NCBI RefSeq assembly: GCF_008369295.1
Contig: NZ_VOBG01000002.1
Coordinates: 248,001-312,000, forward strand
From: Pseudomonas sp. ANT_H4
GTDB lineage: Bacteria; Pseudomonadota; Gammaproteobacteria; Pseudomonadales; Pseudomonadaceae
Reading direction: 5' to 3'
Length of the DNA stretch: 64,000 nt
Numbering within the stretch: position 1 is the stretch's first letter; the number at the start of each line of letters is the position of its first letter. Of the stretch, positions 13,654 to 22,071 are shown one piece after another. Made by a program: the position numbers and the translations under genes. The notes under the pieces are model-generated. The model had not been told where the DNA came from, did no database searches, and worked only from the letters and a program-made list of their open reading frames with translations.

Positions 13654-13868
13654 AGGACAGATTCCCAGTGTAGAGCCCTGGAAATAAGTCGAGGGAAATC
13701 TGGGGAGGGCGGGTCAGCTGTCTTTGCCGTCGCGCTCGTCGATGCGATAAATTAGCGCAGGTGAGTGGCGGTATACAGAGTGTAACAAGATAATTACCAT
13801 TGCCAAAATCGCAACAGTTGAACGAGGGCAGAGCTTTTGTAGCGAGCAGGCAAGCTTCCTCTCCACTG
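13654..13868 (-). other. Intergenic DNA between sensor kinase stop and terminator
   Basis: I see no convincing open frame here. The minus strand carries an AT-rich stretch around 13780-13806 with a partial match to the Fur-box core (AATGGTAATTATC), followed by about 130 bp leading to the terminator at 13624-13653. That layout would fit either a 3' untranslated region or a small RNA gene. No RNA family was recognised. Confidence 0.3.
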
Positions 13869-15233
13869 TTAGACCGGCAAGGTTATTCCGAAGGTATTGC
13901 CGCTGCTGTCACTGCGCACAAACACATCCCCGCCATGCATCAACGCAATCGCCTTGACGATGGCCAACCCCAGCCCATGATTGGCGCCGCTGTTGCTGCG
14001 CGAAGCATCCACCCGATAAAAGCGCTCAAACAAACGAGGCAAATGTTCGTTGGCAATCACCTCGCCAGGGTTGGTCACGCCAATCGCCACCTGATGCTCC
14101 AGCACCTCGATCTTCACTTCGATCATCTGCCCCGGCGCCGTGTGCTGCACAGCATTGCTCAGCAAGTTAATCAGCGCCCGGCGCAAGTGGGCCTTTTCGA
14201 TATGCACTTGGGCGTCGCCGGTCACCTGCACCTGCACCTGGGCGTCTTCAAGGATGAAGTCCAGGTAATCCAGAGTGGTGGCGACTTCATCGGCCAACGA
14301 GCTGCTGATCAGCTTGGTGGCTTTGCTACCCTGGTCGGCGCTGGCCAAAAACAGCATGTCGTTGATGATCGAACGCAGGCGTTCCAGCTCTTCCAGGTTC
14401 GATTGCAGCACCTCGAAGTAATGCTCCGCCGAGCGCCCGCGGGTCAGGGCGACCTGGGTCTGGCCAATCAGGTTGGTCAGCGGCGAGCGCAGCTCATGGG
14501 CGACGTCGGCGTTGAAGGATTCCAGGCGTGAGTAGGCCTGTTCCACCCGCTCCAGGGTGGAGTTGAACGAGTTGACGAACTGCTTGAGCTCCGGCGGCAG
14601 CGGCGACAGTTGCAGGCGCCCGGAGAGTTTCGGCGGCGCCAGTTTTTGCGCTTCATCCGAGAGTTTGATCAGCGGCTTGAGGCCGATGCGCGCCACCCAG
14701 AAGCCGAATACTGACGCCAGCAGCACCCCGACAAACGCCAGGCTGACCAAGGCCGTCAGCAAGTGATGCTGGGTGGCACGGAAGTTCTCGGTGTCGATGG
14801 CGATCATGAAGCGCAGCGGCGGGCGCTGGTCCTTGGCGGGAAACTGGCTGACCAGCACCTTGAACGGGTAATCATGGCCCGGCAGGTACAAGTCGCGTTT
14901 GCCGGTCGGGCCCTCGGCGAAGGTGCGAATCTGCGCATCAGCGTTGCCATATTCGTAGGCCGGATCACTGCTCACCACCCAGAAACGGATGCGCTTGTCT
15001 TCCTCCCCCAACAGCTTGAGCTTGCTGTTGATCTTCACCCAGTGGTCCGGCGTACCGTAGCGCCCCAGGGACGATTCCAGCACGCTGTAGCGCGCATCCA
15101 ACTCGGCGCCCGGCAACAGGTCCAGGCCCTTGTCCACCTGCTGATACAGCGCACCGCCGATCAACAGGAAGATCAGCAGCGCCACGAGGGTGAACATGCC
15201 GCTCAGGCGCAGGGCGATCGAGTTAGTCGACAC
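13869..15233 (-). CDS. Heavy-metal-type sensor histidine kinase of the pump operon
   Basis: This 454-residue inner-membrane kinase has two transmembrane helices (residues about 10-30 and 160-182) around a periplasmic domain of about 130 residues, then HAMP, HisKA and HATPase domains. The phospho-accepting His is about residue 246 in ADVAHELRSPLTN, and the ATP-lid motif GLGLAIVKAI is near the end. It resembles the CopS/IrlS/CusS family, but the actual signal is unknown and need not be a metal. It overlaps the response regulator gene by 11 bp, so the pair is co-translated. Confidence 0.9.
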   Translation of the reverse strand: MSTNSIALRLSGMFTLVALLIFLLIGGALYQQVDKGLDLLPGAELDARYSVLESSLGRYGTPDHWVKINSKLKLLGEEDKRIRFWVVSSDPAYEYGNADAQIRTFAEGPTGKRDLYLPGHDYPFKVLVSQFPAKDQRPPLRFMIAIDTENFRATQHHLLTALVSLAFVGVLLASVFGFWVARIGLKPLIKLSDEAQKLAPPKLSGRLQLSPLPPELKQFVNSFNSTLERVEQAYSRLESFNADVAHELRSPLTNLIGQTQVALTRGRSAEHYFEVLQSNLEELERLRSIINDMLFLASADQGSKATKLISSSLADEVATTLDYLDFILEDAQVQVQVTGDAQVHIEKAHLRRALINLLSNAVQHTAPGQMIEVKIEVLEHQVAIGVTNPGEVIANEHLPRLFERFYRVDASRSNSGANHGLGLAIVKAIALMHGGDVFVRSDSSGNTFGITLPV

Positions 15234-15900
15234 CGCGGTTCTCCAGCACGTAGCCCATGCCGCGAATGGTGTGCAGCAGTTTCTGTTCGAACGGCCCGTC
15301 GAGCTTGGCCCGCAGCCGCTTGATCGCTACTTCGACGACGTTGGCGTCGCTGTCGAAATTGATGTCCCAGACCATTTCCGCAATCGAGGTCTTGGACAGA
15401 ATCTCGCCCTGGCGCCGCGCCAGCACGCTGAGCAACGAGAACTCCTTGGCGGTCAGGTCCAGGCGAATGCCTGCGCGGCTGGCCTTGCGGCTGATCAGGT
15501 CGATCCACAGGTCGGCGATGGTGACTTGCACCGGCTCATGGCCGCCACTGCGTCGGGTCAGGGCTTGCAGGCGTGCCACCAGTTCCAGGAAGGAGAAGGG
15601 TTTGCCCAGGTAATCATCAGCGCCTTCACGCAACCCGCGAATGCGGTCTTCCACCCGCTCGCGCGCGGTGAGCATGATCACCGGGGTCTGCTTGCGGGCT
15701 CGTAGCGCGCGCAATACGCCGAAGCCGTCCAGGCCCGGAAGCATCACGTCGAGCACGATTACTGCGTAGTCACTTTCCAGGGCCATGTGCAAACCCTCGA
15801 CACCCTCCCGGGCAACATCGACCGTATAGCCTTGCTCGGTCAGGCCGCGATGCAGGTAATCGGCGGTTTTTTCTTCGTCTTCAATAATCAGGACGCGCAT
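15223..15900 (-). CDS. OmpR-family response regulator of the pump operon
   Basis: This 225-residue regulator has an N-terminal receiver domain with the acceptor Asp at residue 51 (VIVLDVMLPGLDG), acidic pocket residues in IIEDEE and a conserved Lys in LGKPFSFLEL. A C-terminal winged-helix DNA-binding domain follows (NVVEVAIKRLRAKLDG). It is closest in style to CopR, CusR and IrlR. It starts 10 bp after the RND gene and overlaps the kinase, so it is probably transcribed with the pump and may control its own operon through the inverted repeat at 20250-20267. Confidence 0.92.
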   Translation of the reverse strand: MRVLIIEDEEKTADYLHRGLTEQGYTVDVAREGVEGLHMALESDYAVIVLDVMLPGLDGFGVLRALRARKQTPVIMLTARERVEDRIRGLREGADDYLGKPFSFLELVARLQALTRRSGGHEPVQVTIADLWIDLISRKASRAGIRLDLTAKEFSLLSVLARRQGEILSKTSIAEMVWDINFDSDANVVEVAIKRLRAKLDGPFEQKLLHTIRGMGYVLENRGVD

Positions 15901-15909
15901 GACCCCGCC

Positions 15910-18900
15910 TCAGTGTGTGGTCGCCAGCCCGAGAGCCGGTTTGGGTCTATGAAAGAATTTCTCAAGGTACAAGTATATGACCGGCGTGGTGAACAGCGTC
16001 AGCGCCTGGCTCACCAGCAGCCCGCCGACTACCGCGATCCCCAGTGGCTGGCGCAACTCGGCGCCGGGACCGGAACCCAGCATCAGCGGCACGGCGCCCA
16101 ACAGCGCGGCGAGGGTAGTCATGATAATCGGCCGGAACCGCGTGACACAGGCTTCATAAATCGCTTCATCGGCCGGCAACCCGCGCACGCGCTGGGCTTC
16201 CAGGGCAAAGTCGATCATCAGGATGCCGTTCTTCTTGACGATGCCGATCAGCAACACCAGGCCAATCAGCGCCATGATCGAAAAGTCCTGGCCGAACAGC
16301 CAGAGCATGATCAGCGCGCCCAAACCGGCGGAGGGCAGGGTGGAGATGATGGTCAGCGGGTGCACGAAGCTTTCGTACAACACACCCAGGATGATGTAGA
16401 CCGCCACCAGCGCCGCCAGGATCAGCCACGGCTGGCTGGCCAGCGAGCTTTGGAACGCCTGGGCCGCGCCCTGGAAGTTACCGATGATGCTGGCTGGCAT
16501 GCCGATCTCGTTCTTCGCCTGGTTAAGCATAATCACCGCATCGCCCAAGGCCACGCCGGGCGCCAGGTTGAACGACAGGTTGGCGGCCGGGAACATGCCG
16601 TCATGGCTGATGGACAACGGCCCGACAGTCGGCGGATCGACCTTGGCTACCGCCGACAGCGGCACCATCTCGCCGCTGAGCGGTGAGCGCAGGTAGAAGT
16701 AATTGAGGCTTTCGGCCTTGCCTCGTTGCTGGGTGTCCAGTTCCAGTACCACCTGATATTGGTTGATCTCGGTCTGGAACTCATTGACCTGGCGTTGTCC
16801 GAAGGCGTCATACAGCGCCTGGTCGACATCGGTGGCGGTCAGGCCGAAGCGTGCGGCGGCCTGGCGGTCGATACTGATGTGGGTGATGCTGCCGCCCAGT
16901 TGCAGATCGTTGGATAGGTCGCGGAACGCCGGGTTGGCCCGCAGTTTTTCGGTCAGGCGCTGGGTCCAGGTATTGAGTGTCGGGCCGTCATTGCTCTTGA
17001 GCACATATTGGTACTGGCTGCGGCTGGGGCCGGAGCTGAGGTTGATGTCCTGGCCGGCCCGCAGGTAGAGGACGATGCCCGGGATCTTCGCCAGCTTCGG
17101 GCGAATGCGGTCGATGAACTGGCTGGCGGTCACATCGCGGTCACCACGGTCTTTGAGGGCGATCCAGAAGCGGCCGTTGGCGATGGTCTGGTTGCTGCCG
17201 GTCACGCCTACGGAGTGGGAGAAAGTCTGCACCGCCGGGTCCGCTTCGACAATCTCGGCCAGGGCCTTGTGCTTGGCGATCATGTCGGGGTAAGACACGT
17301 CCGCCGCTGCTTCGCTGGTGCCCAGGACAAAGCCGGTGTCTTGCACCGGAAAGAAGCCCTTGGGGATAAACACGTAACCGGCGACGGCCAGGCCCAGCGT
17401 CACGACGAAGATCCCCAGCATCAGCCGCTGATGGGCCAGGGCACGGCGCAGGTTTTTGGCGTAACCCGCCAGCAGGCGTTCGCCGAAGCCGGGTTTGTCG
17501 TGGGGGTGATGAGTTGGGGCGCGCATGAACAGCGCTGCCAGGGTGGGCGCCAGGGTCAGGGACACCACCACCGAAATCAGGATGGTCGAGGTGGCGGTCA
17601 GGGCAAACTCTTTGAACAATCGCCCGACCACGCCGCCCATGAACAGCAGCGGGATAAACGCCGCCACCAGCGAGAAGCTGATGGACACCACCGTAAAGCC
17701 AATCTCGCTGGCGCCCTTGATGGCCGCCTCGCGTTTGTCCAGGCCAGCCTCCAGATGACGGTGAATGTTTTCCACCACCACAATCGCATCGTCCACCACA
17801 AACCCCACGGCGATGACGATGGCCACCAGGGTCAGGTTGTTCAGGCTGAACCCCATCACATTCATCAAGGCAAAACTGGCAATCAGCGACACCCCGAGCA
17901 CACTGGAAACAATCATCGTCGCCGACCATTGGCGCAGGAACAGCGCCATCACCGCCACCACCAGCAACACGGCGATCAGCAGGGTGACTTCCACTTCATG
18001 CAAGGACGCGCGGATGGTCTTGGTGCGGTCCGACAGCACACTGACCTCCACCGACGCCGGCAGCATGGCTTCCAGGCGCGGAAGTTCCGATTGGATACGG
18101 TCTACGGTTTCGACGATATTGGCGCCGGGCTGGCGGGAAATCACCAGGTTGACCCCCGGCGTATCGCCGGACCAGGCCTGCACGTAGGCGTTTTCCGAGC
18201 CGTTGATGACTTTTGCTACATCGCGCAACTGAACCGGTGCACTGTTTTTGTAGGAGACGATCAGTTCGCCGTATTCCTCGGGGTGGAACAATTGGTCGTT
18301 GGTCGACAGGGTGGACACGCTGTTCTGCCCGTACAACGCGCCCTTGGCGAGGTTCAGGCTTGATTGCTGGATCGCCAGGCGAATGTCCGCCAGGGTCAGG
18401 CCGATGGCCGCCAGTTTGTCCGGCGATGCCTGCACGCGAATCGCCGGGCGTTGCTGGCCGGTAATGTTGATCTGGCCGACGCCATCGATCTGGCTGATCT
18501 GCCGCGCCAGCAGGGTTTCCACGTAGTCGCTCAGTTCGGTGCCGGGCATGTTATTGGAACTGACGCTGAGGATCAGCACCGGGCTGTCCGCCGGGTTGAC
18601 CTTCTTCCAGGTCGGCAGGTTCGGCATGTCGCTGGGCAGCTTGCCGGACGCGGTATTGATCGCCGCCTGCACTTCTTGCGCAGCCGTGTCGATGCTCTTG
18701 TCGAGGGTGAATTGCAGGGTCAGCAGGCTTGAGCCCAAGGCACTGCTGGAAGTCATTTGGGTCATGCCGGGGATGGCGCTGAACTGCACTTCCAGTGGCG
18801 TGGCCACCGAGGACGCCATGGTGTCAGGGCTGGCGCCGGGCAGTTGGGCGCTGACCTGGATTGTCGGAAATTCCGCTTCCGGCAGTGGCGCGATGGGCAG

Positions 18901-19005
18901 GCGCGGGAAGGCAATCAACCCCAGCAGCACCAGGGCGAAGGTCAGCAGCAGGGTGGCGACCGGGTGGTCGACGCACCAGGCAGACACCGAGCCATGGCCC
19001 TTCAT
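15910..19005 (-). CDS. RND efflux pump inner-membrane subunit (MdtB/MdtC-like)
   Basis: This 1031-residue proton-driven exporter has the HAE-1 layout: twelve membrane helices and two large periplasmic loops. The proton-relay Asp pair is visible in helix 4 (VGFVVDDAIVVVENIHRH). The sequence style (PLPEAEFPTIQVSAQLPGA, VLYESFVHPLTIISTLPSAG) points to the MdtB/MdtC/MuxB/MuxC branch. Those pumps normally use two RND subunits, but only one is encoded here, which suggests a homotrimer. Its start overlaps the adaptor stop by 4 bp. The substrate is unknown. Confidence 0.93.
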   Translation of the reverse strand: MKGHGSVSAWCVDHPVATLLLTFALVLLGLIAFPRLPIAPLPEAEFPTIQVSAQLPGASPDTMASSVATPLEVQFSAIPGMTQMTSSSALGSSLLTLQFTLDKSIDTAAQEVQAAINTASGKLPSDMPNLPTWKKVNPADSPVLILSVSSNNMPGTELSDYVETLLARQISQIDGVGQINITGQQRPAIRVQASPDKLAAIGLTLADIRLAIQQSSLNLAKGALYGQNSVSTLSTNDQLFHPEEYGELIVSYKNSAPVQLRDVAKVINGSENAYVQAWSGDTPGVNLVISRQPGANIVETVDRIQSELPRLEAMLPASVEVSVLSDRTKTIRASLHEVEVTLLIAVLLVVAVMALFLRQWSATMIVSSVLGVSLIASFALMNVMGFSLNNLTLVAIVIAVGFVVDDAIVVVENIHRHLEAGLDKREAAIKGASEIGFTVVSISFSLVAAFIPLLFMGGVVGRLFKEFALTATSTILISVVVSLTLAPTLAALFMRAPTHHPHDKPGFGERLLAGYAKNLRRALAHQRLMLGIFVVTLGLAVAGYVFIPKGFFPVQDTGFVLGTSEAAADVSYPDMIAKHKALAEIVEADPAVQTFSHSVGVTGSNQTIANGRFWIALKDRGDRDVTASQFIDRIRPKLAKIPGIVLYLRAGQDINLSSGPSRSQYQYVLKSNDGPTLNTWTQRLTEKLRANPAFRDLSNDLQLGGSITHISIDRQAAARFGLTATDVDQALYDAFGQRQVNEFQTEINQYQVVLELDTQQRGKAESLNYFYLRSPLSGEMVPLSAVAKVDPPTVGPLSISHDGMFPAANLSFNLAPGVALGDAVIMLNQAKNEIGMPASIIGNFQGAAQAFQSSLASQPWLILAALVAVYIILGVLYESFVHPLTIISTLPSAGLGALIMLWLFGQDFSIMALIGLVLLIGIVKKNGILMIDFALEAQRVRGLPADEAIYEACVTRFRPIIMTTLAALLGAVPLMLGSGPGAELRQPLGIAVVGGLLVSQALTLFTTPVIYLYLEKFFHRPKPALGLATTH

Positions 19006-20168
19006 GGCTGTGCCTGCGCGTCGGCTGTCTGGATCACTTGCGGCGGTTCCTTGAGAACTTCAACCTGAGCCCCGGCCTTGAGCCGCGACTGACCATCGCT
19101 GACCAGCACATCACCGGCCTGCACGCCCTTGAGGATGTTGAGGTCGCTGTTCTGATAAACCACCTGCACCGGCACGACGTCGACCTTGTCACCGTTGATC
19201 CGGTACACGAAGTGCGAGTCCAGGCCGCGCTGGACTACGGTTGGCGGCACCACCAGAGCGTTCTTGTCGAGGGCGGTCTGGATCTTCACGGTCACCAGTT
19301 GCCCTGGCCAGAGTTTTTGCGTGGCGTTGTTGAACTCGGCCTTAGCGCGAATAGTGCCGGTGGTGGCGCTGATTTGGTTGTCGATCAGGCTCAGGTAGCC
19401 TTCGCCCAGCAGGTCACCGGTCTGGCCGTCGGTATCGGCGCCCATGTAGGCGTCGACACTGGCTGGCTGCTGCGCGGCGATCAAACCTTGCAAGGTCGGC
19501 AGCATCTGTTGTGGCAGGGAAAACTCCACGGCAATCGGGTCGATCTGGGTGACCGAGAACAGGCCTTGGGTGTCGCTCATGCGCAGGAAATTGCCTTCAT
19601 CTACCGTACGAATACCGACGCGTCCGCTGACCGGCGAGCGAATCTGCGCGTACGACAACTGCACCTGAGCCGAATCAATTGCCGCCTGATTACCCTGGGC
19701 GGTGGCTTTCAACTGGTTGACCAGAGCCTGTTGCTGATCGTAAGTCTGCTTCGATACACCGTCGTCGACGCTCAGCAGCTTGTAGCGCTTGAGGTTGACC
19801 AGGGCTACTTGCAGCTGCGCCTGGCTTTCACCCAACTGCGCACGGGCCTGGTCGAGGCTGGCACGGATCGAGCGATCATCAATGGTCGCCAGTAAATCGC
19901 CGGCCTTGACCCGTTGGCCTTCCTTGACCAGGAGTTTGGTAAGAATGCCGTCGATTTGCGGGCGAATGACCACGCTATGCAGCGAAAGCACCGAACCGAT
20001 ACCGCTGACGAAGCGCGGGATGTCCTGTTGCGCGACGCTGATCACTCGAACCGGAATCGCCGTGGGCGCGATCAGCCTGGTCTTGGCTGGTCGGGTCAAC
20101 ACCCAGGCGACGATAGCCAGTACTACGAGGACGCCGACGATCAAGGCGGTTTTTCGTTGAATTCCCAT
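19002..20168 (-). CDS. RND efflux periplasmic adaptor (MdtA-like)
   Basis: This 388-residue membrane-fusion protein joins the RND pump to an outer-membrane channel. An N-terminal membrane anchor (TALIVGVLVVLAIVAWVLT) is followed by the lipoyl half-motifs (SVVIRPQIDGILTKLLVKEG and RSPVSGRVGIRTVDEGNFL), a coiled-coil hairpin between them, and the beta-barrel region. It is the first gene of the pump operon. No outer-membrane factor is encoded next to it, so the pump must borrow one from elsewhere. Confidence 0.92.
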   Translation of the reverse strand: MGIQRKTALIVGVLVVLAIVAWVLTRPAKTRLIAPTAIPVRVISVAQQDIPRFVSGIGSVLSLHSVVIRPQIDGILTKLLVKEGQRVKAGDLLATIDDRSIRASLDQARAQLGESQAQLQVALVNLKRYKLLSVDDGVSKQTYDQQQALVNQLKATAQGNQAAIDSAQVQLSYAQIRSPVSGRVGIRTVDEGNFLRMSDTQGLFSVTQIDPIAVEFSLPQQMLPTLQGLIAAQQPASVDAYMGADTDGQTGDLLGEGYLSLIDNQISATTGTIRAKAEFNNATQKLWPGQLVTVKIQTALDKNALVVPPTVVQRGLDSHFVYRINGDKVDVVPVQVVYQNSDLNILKGVQAGDVLVSDGQSRLKAGAQVEVLKEPPQVIQTADAQAQP

Positions 20169-20211
20169 GGGGTGATGGCGCCCGGACAGAAGATCGGAAG
20201 AATAAAGGTTC

Positions 20212-20267
20212 TTTATAGCCCGCTAACCCGGTCAGCAAAGTGACTGCTAACTGACGGTGCTGTCAGT
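20212..20267 (-). promoter_or_regulatory. Candidate activator-dependent promoter and regulator site of the pump operon
   Basis: Reading the minus strand, a -10 (TATAAA, 20212-20217) is preceded by a 17-bp spacer and a poor -35 (CTTTGC, 20235-20240). Just upstream is an inverted repeat ACTGAC-N6-GTCAGT (20250-20267). TGAC-N6-GTCA has the same spacing as the E. coli CusR box, and the operon encodes a CusR/CopR-like regulator. A regulator site abutting a weak -35 is the usual class II activation layout. Motif-based inference. Confidence 0.5.
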
Positions 20268-20383
20268 AAAGAGCGACCATTCGTACAGGCAGTGGTTAAA
20301 GATCCCGGGCGCGCAGGTATACTGCCCGGCGGTGTGGTCCGCAAGCCGGGCCCACGTCATCTTTTGTACTCCCCGGAGCTTCC

Positions 20384-20626
20384 ATGAATTCCCCGACACA
20401 ACCTCCTGTTGAAAGCGTCGACATCGACGAACAGGCCAACCCTGACAGCGTTGATGGCGAAGCCAAGGCCGAGATCCCAGCCTTCAAGTTCCCGTTCAAA
20501 CCGGGCGAATTGGCCGAGGCAAAGAAAGCCAGCCAACCTTGGTACAAGAACGGCGCCAAGAACGGTCATACCAAGAGCCCTGGCGTAGCTCCGCCCGGCA
20601 CCCGTCGCTCGATGGGCAAACGCTAA
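20384..20626 (+). CDS. Small hydrophilic protein of unknown function
   Basis: This is an 80-residue acidic-then-basic protein with no membrane segment or signal peptide. It has a Pro- and Glu-rich first half, a middle FKFPFKPGELAEAKKASQPW and a basic C-terminus ending MGKR. A good ribosome-binding site (GGAG) lies a few bases before the ATG. A possible promoter (GTTAAA, 17 bp, TATACT) lies near 20294-20322. I know no function. It looks disordered and could bind nucleic acid, but this is only a guess. Confidence 0.65.
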   Translation: MNSPTQPPVESVDIDEQANPDSVDGEAKAEIPAFKFPFKPGELAEAKKASQPWYKNGAKNGHTKSPGVAPPGTRRSMGKR

Positions 20627-20734
20627 GTTTTTTTGCCTTCGCAGGAGCACCGGGTAACTAAATGCATCGCTAGCGTTTGCCCGACCGGCGTATCACCGGC
20701 ATTGGCGATGAAACCATCAGCCTCGCTGAAAGAC

Positions 20735-21478
20735 CTAATCTGCCCGCAACGAAATAAACGCATAGTTGACTGGTACTTCAGTCGCAATCCGAGCCCCGGC
20801 ATCCAGCAACTGCTCGGCAATATCCAACCCGGACACATGGAACACCCACTCATTGGCCATGGACGGCTGTTCAGCCGCCAACTCGAGCGCCTGGGCAAAC
20901 GCGTCCATGTCCGGCAGGTAAGCGGTAAAACCATCGCCCTTGAGCGCAGTGGTGTGAATCCCCAGCAAGGTGCACACCGCTTCCTTGGCCTGGATATCGT
21001 CGCGGTCGGCCTGGCGTGAGCGGCGGATCAGCTCGGCCAGTCCCTGGTCCACCAACTCGCCACCGACAATCAGCGCCGGGCCCTGTTCCCAGGATTCGGG
21101 CGGGCAGTCCTTGGCGGCGGGGTTGAGCGGGATGTGCGGGTTGATCTCCATGGGGTAGATCCGGCAGACCAGTGGCCGGCGCTCATAGATGCGGCACAGC
21201 TTGTCTTCGTCAAGATTCCGGCAGGGACCGACGTTATAGGCAGCAAAGGTAATCGCCACATGCGCCTGGGCATTGCCGCTGGGGACAACACAGGAACGGC
21301 GTTGGGCATGTTCGCGTTGTTGTTCCGGCAGGCCCAGGCCATTGCCGAGGAAACCCTCCACCAGAACGATGACGTTACCGCCGTCCGCCGCCCACTGCCT
21401 GGCTTCGTCGAGGGTCAGGGGCACATGATGGTCAGTGCAGCATTTGCCGCAGCCGACACAGGAAAAGTGGGTGGTCAT
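20735..21478 (-). CDS. YkgJ-type cysteine-cluster protein (putative metal binding)
   Basis: This 247-residue cytoplasmic protein starts with CVGCGKCC, followed by further conserved Cys in GPCRNLDEDKLCRIYERRPLVCRIYP. That is the pattern of the YkgJ/CxxCxxCC family, which is annotated as zinc- or iron-chelating. Its biochemical role is not established. The C-terminal 100 residues have no recognised domain. It is followed by an unrelated convergent small gene and preceded by an acetyltransferase gene 107 bp upstream. Confidence 0.8.
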   Translation of the reverse strand: MTTHFSCVGCGKCCTDHHVPLTLDEARQWAADGGNVIVLVEGFLGNGLGLPEQQREHAQRRSCVVPSGNAQAHVAITFAAYNVGPCRNLDEDKLCRIYERRPLVCRIYPMEINPHIPLNPAAKDCPPESWEQGPALIVGGELVDQGLAELIRRSRQADRDDIQAKEAVCTLLGIHTTALKGDGFTAYLPDMDAFAQALELAAEQPSMANEWVFHVSGLDIAEQLLDAGARIATEVPVNYAFISLRAD

Positions 21479-21585
21479 GAGGGTTCGGTCACCAGGCCAG
21501 GTTCAGGGGCTCACTTGGACGGTGACGGGTTTACACCTCTGTCCAGCGTCCAGGCCTTGTCCGAAGCAAGTTATGCGCCAGGCCT

Positions 21586-22068
21586 TTATTCCTCAGGGAG
21601 GAGGTCTCGCAGCACGAACACCATGCTCGCGCTTTCATACAGGCGCCGGGCCCGCACATTGGTTTCCAGCACCTTGAGATCGACGAAGCCTTCTCGGCGC
21701 TGCTGAAACACCTGGAACACCTGCTGCAACAAGGCCCGGCCCAGGCCCTGGCCTTGAGCGTTGGGATGGATCACCAGATTCTTGATATAGGCGCTGGTCC
21801 AGCATTGCGCCACGCCGACGATGCCGCTGGCGTTACTGGCGACGATGCACAGGGTCGGGTCGAACTCGGCGTCGGTGACGAACTGTTGGCACCACTGCTC
21901 AAGGGGGGCAACCCGACCACCGCCCTGTTGATAACCCAGGAGCAGCACGGCGTGGATCGCCGGGGCCAGTTCTTCGTGGTAGTGCTCCAGGCGAATATCT
22001 GCAGGCCATTGCGGCGCGGGCAGGGCGCCACGCAAGTCTCGGCGCAGCAACTGGAAATACTCGCCCAT
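21586..22068 (-). CDS. GNAT-family N-acetyltransferase
   Basis: This is a 160-residue acetyl-CoA-dependent transferase. The acetyl-CoA-binding motif A is seen as IHPNAQGQGLGRALLQQVF (R/Q-x-x-G-x-G/A type). The C-terminal ETNVRARRLYESASMVFV is the usual GNAT motif B. The substrate is unknown. It begins 3 bp after the cheV stop, so it is very probably co-transcribed with cheV, although no functional link is obvious. Confidence 0.85.
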   Translation of the reverse strand: MGEYFQLLRRDLRGALPAPQWPADIRLEHYHEELAPAIHAVLLLGYQQGGGRVAPLEQWCQQFVTDAEFDPTLCIVASNASGIVGVAQCWTSAYIKNLVIHPNAQGQGLGRALLQQVFQVFQQRREGFVDLKVLETNVRARRLYESASMVFVLRDLLPEE

Positions 22069-22071
22069 CGG

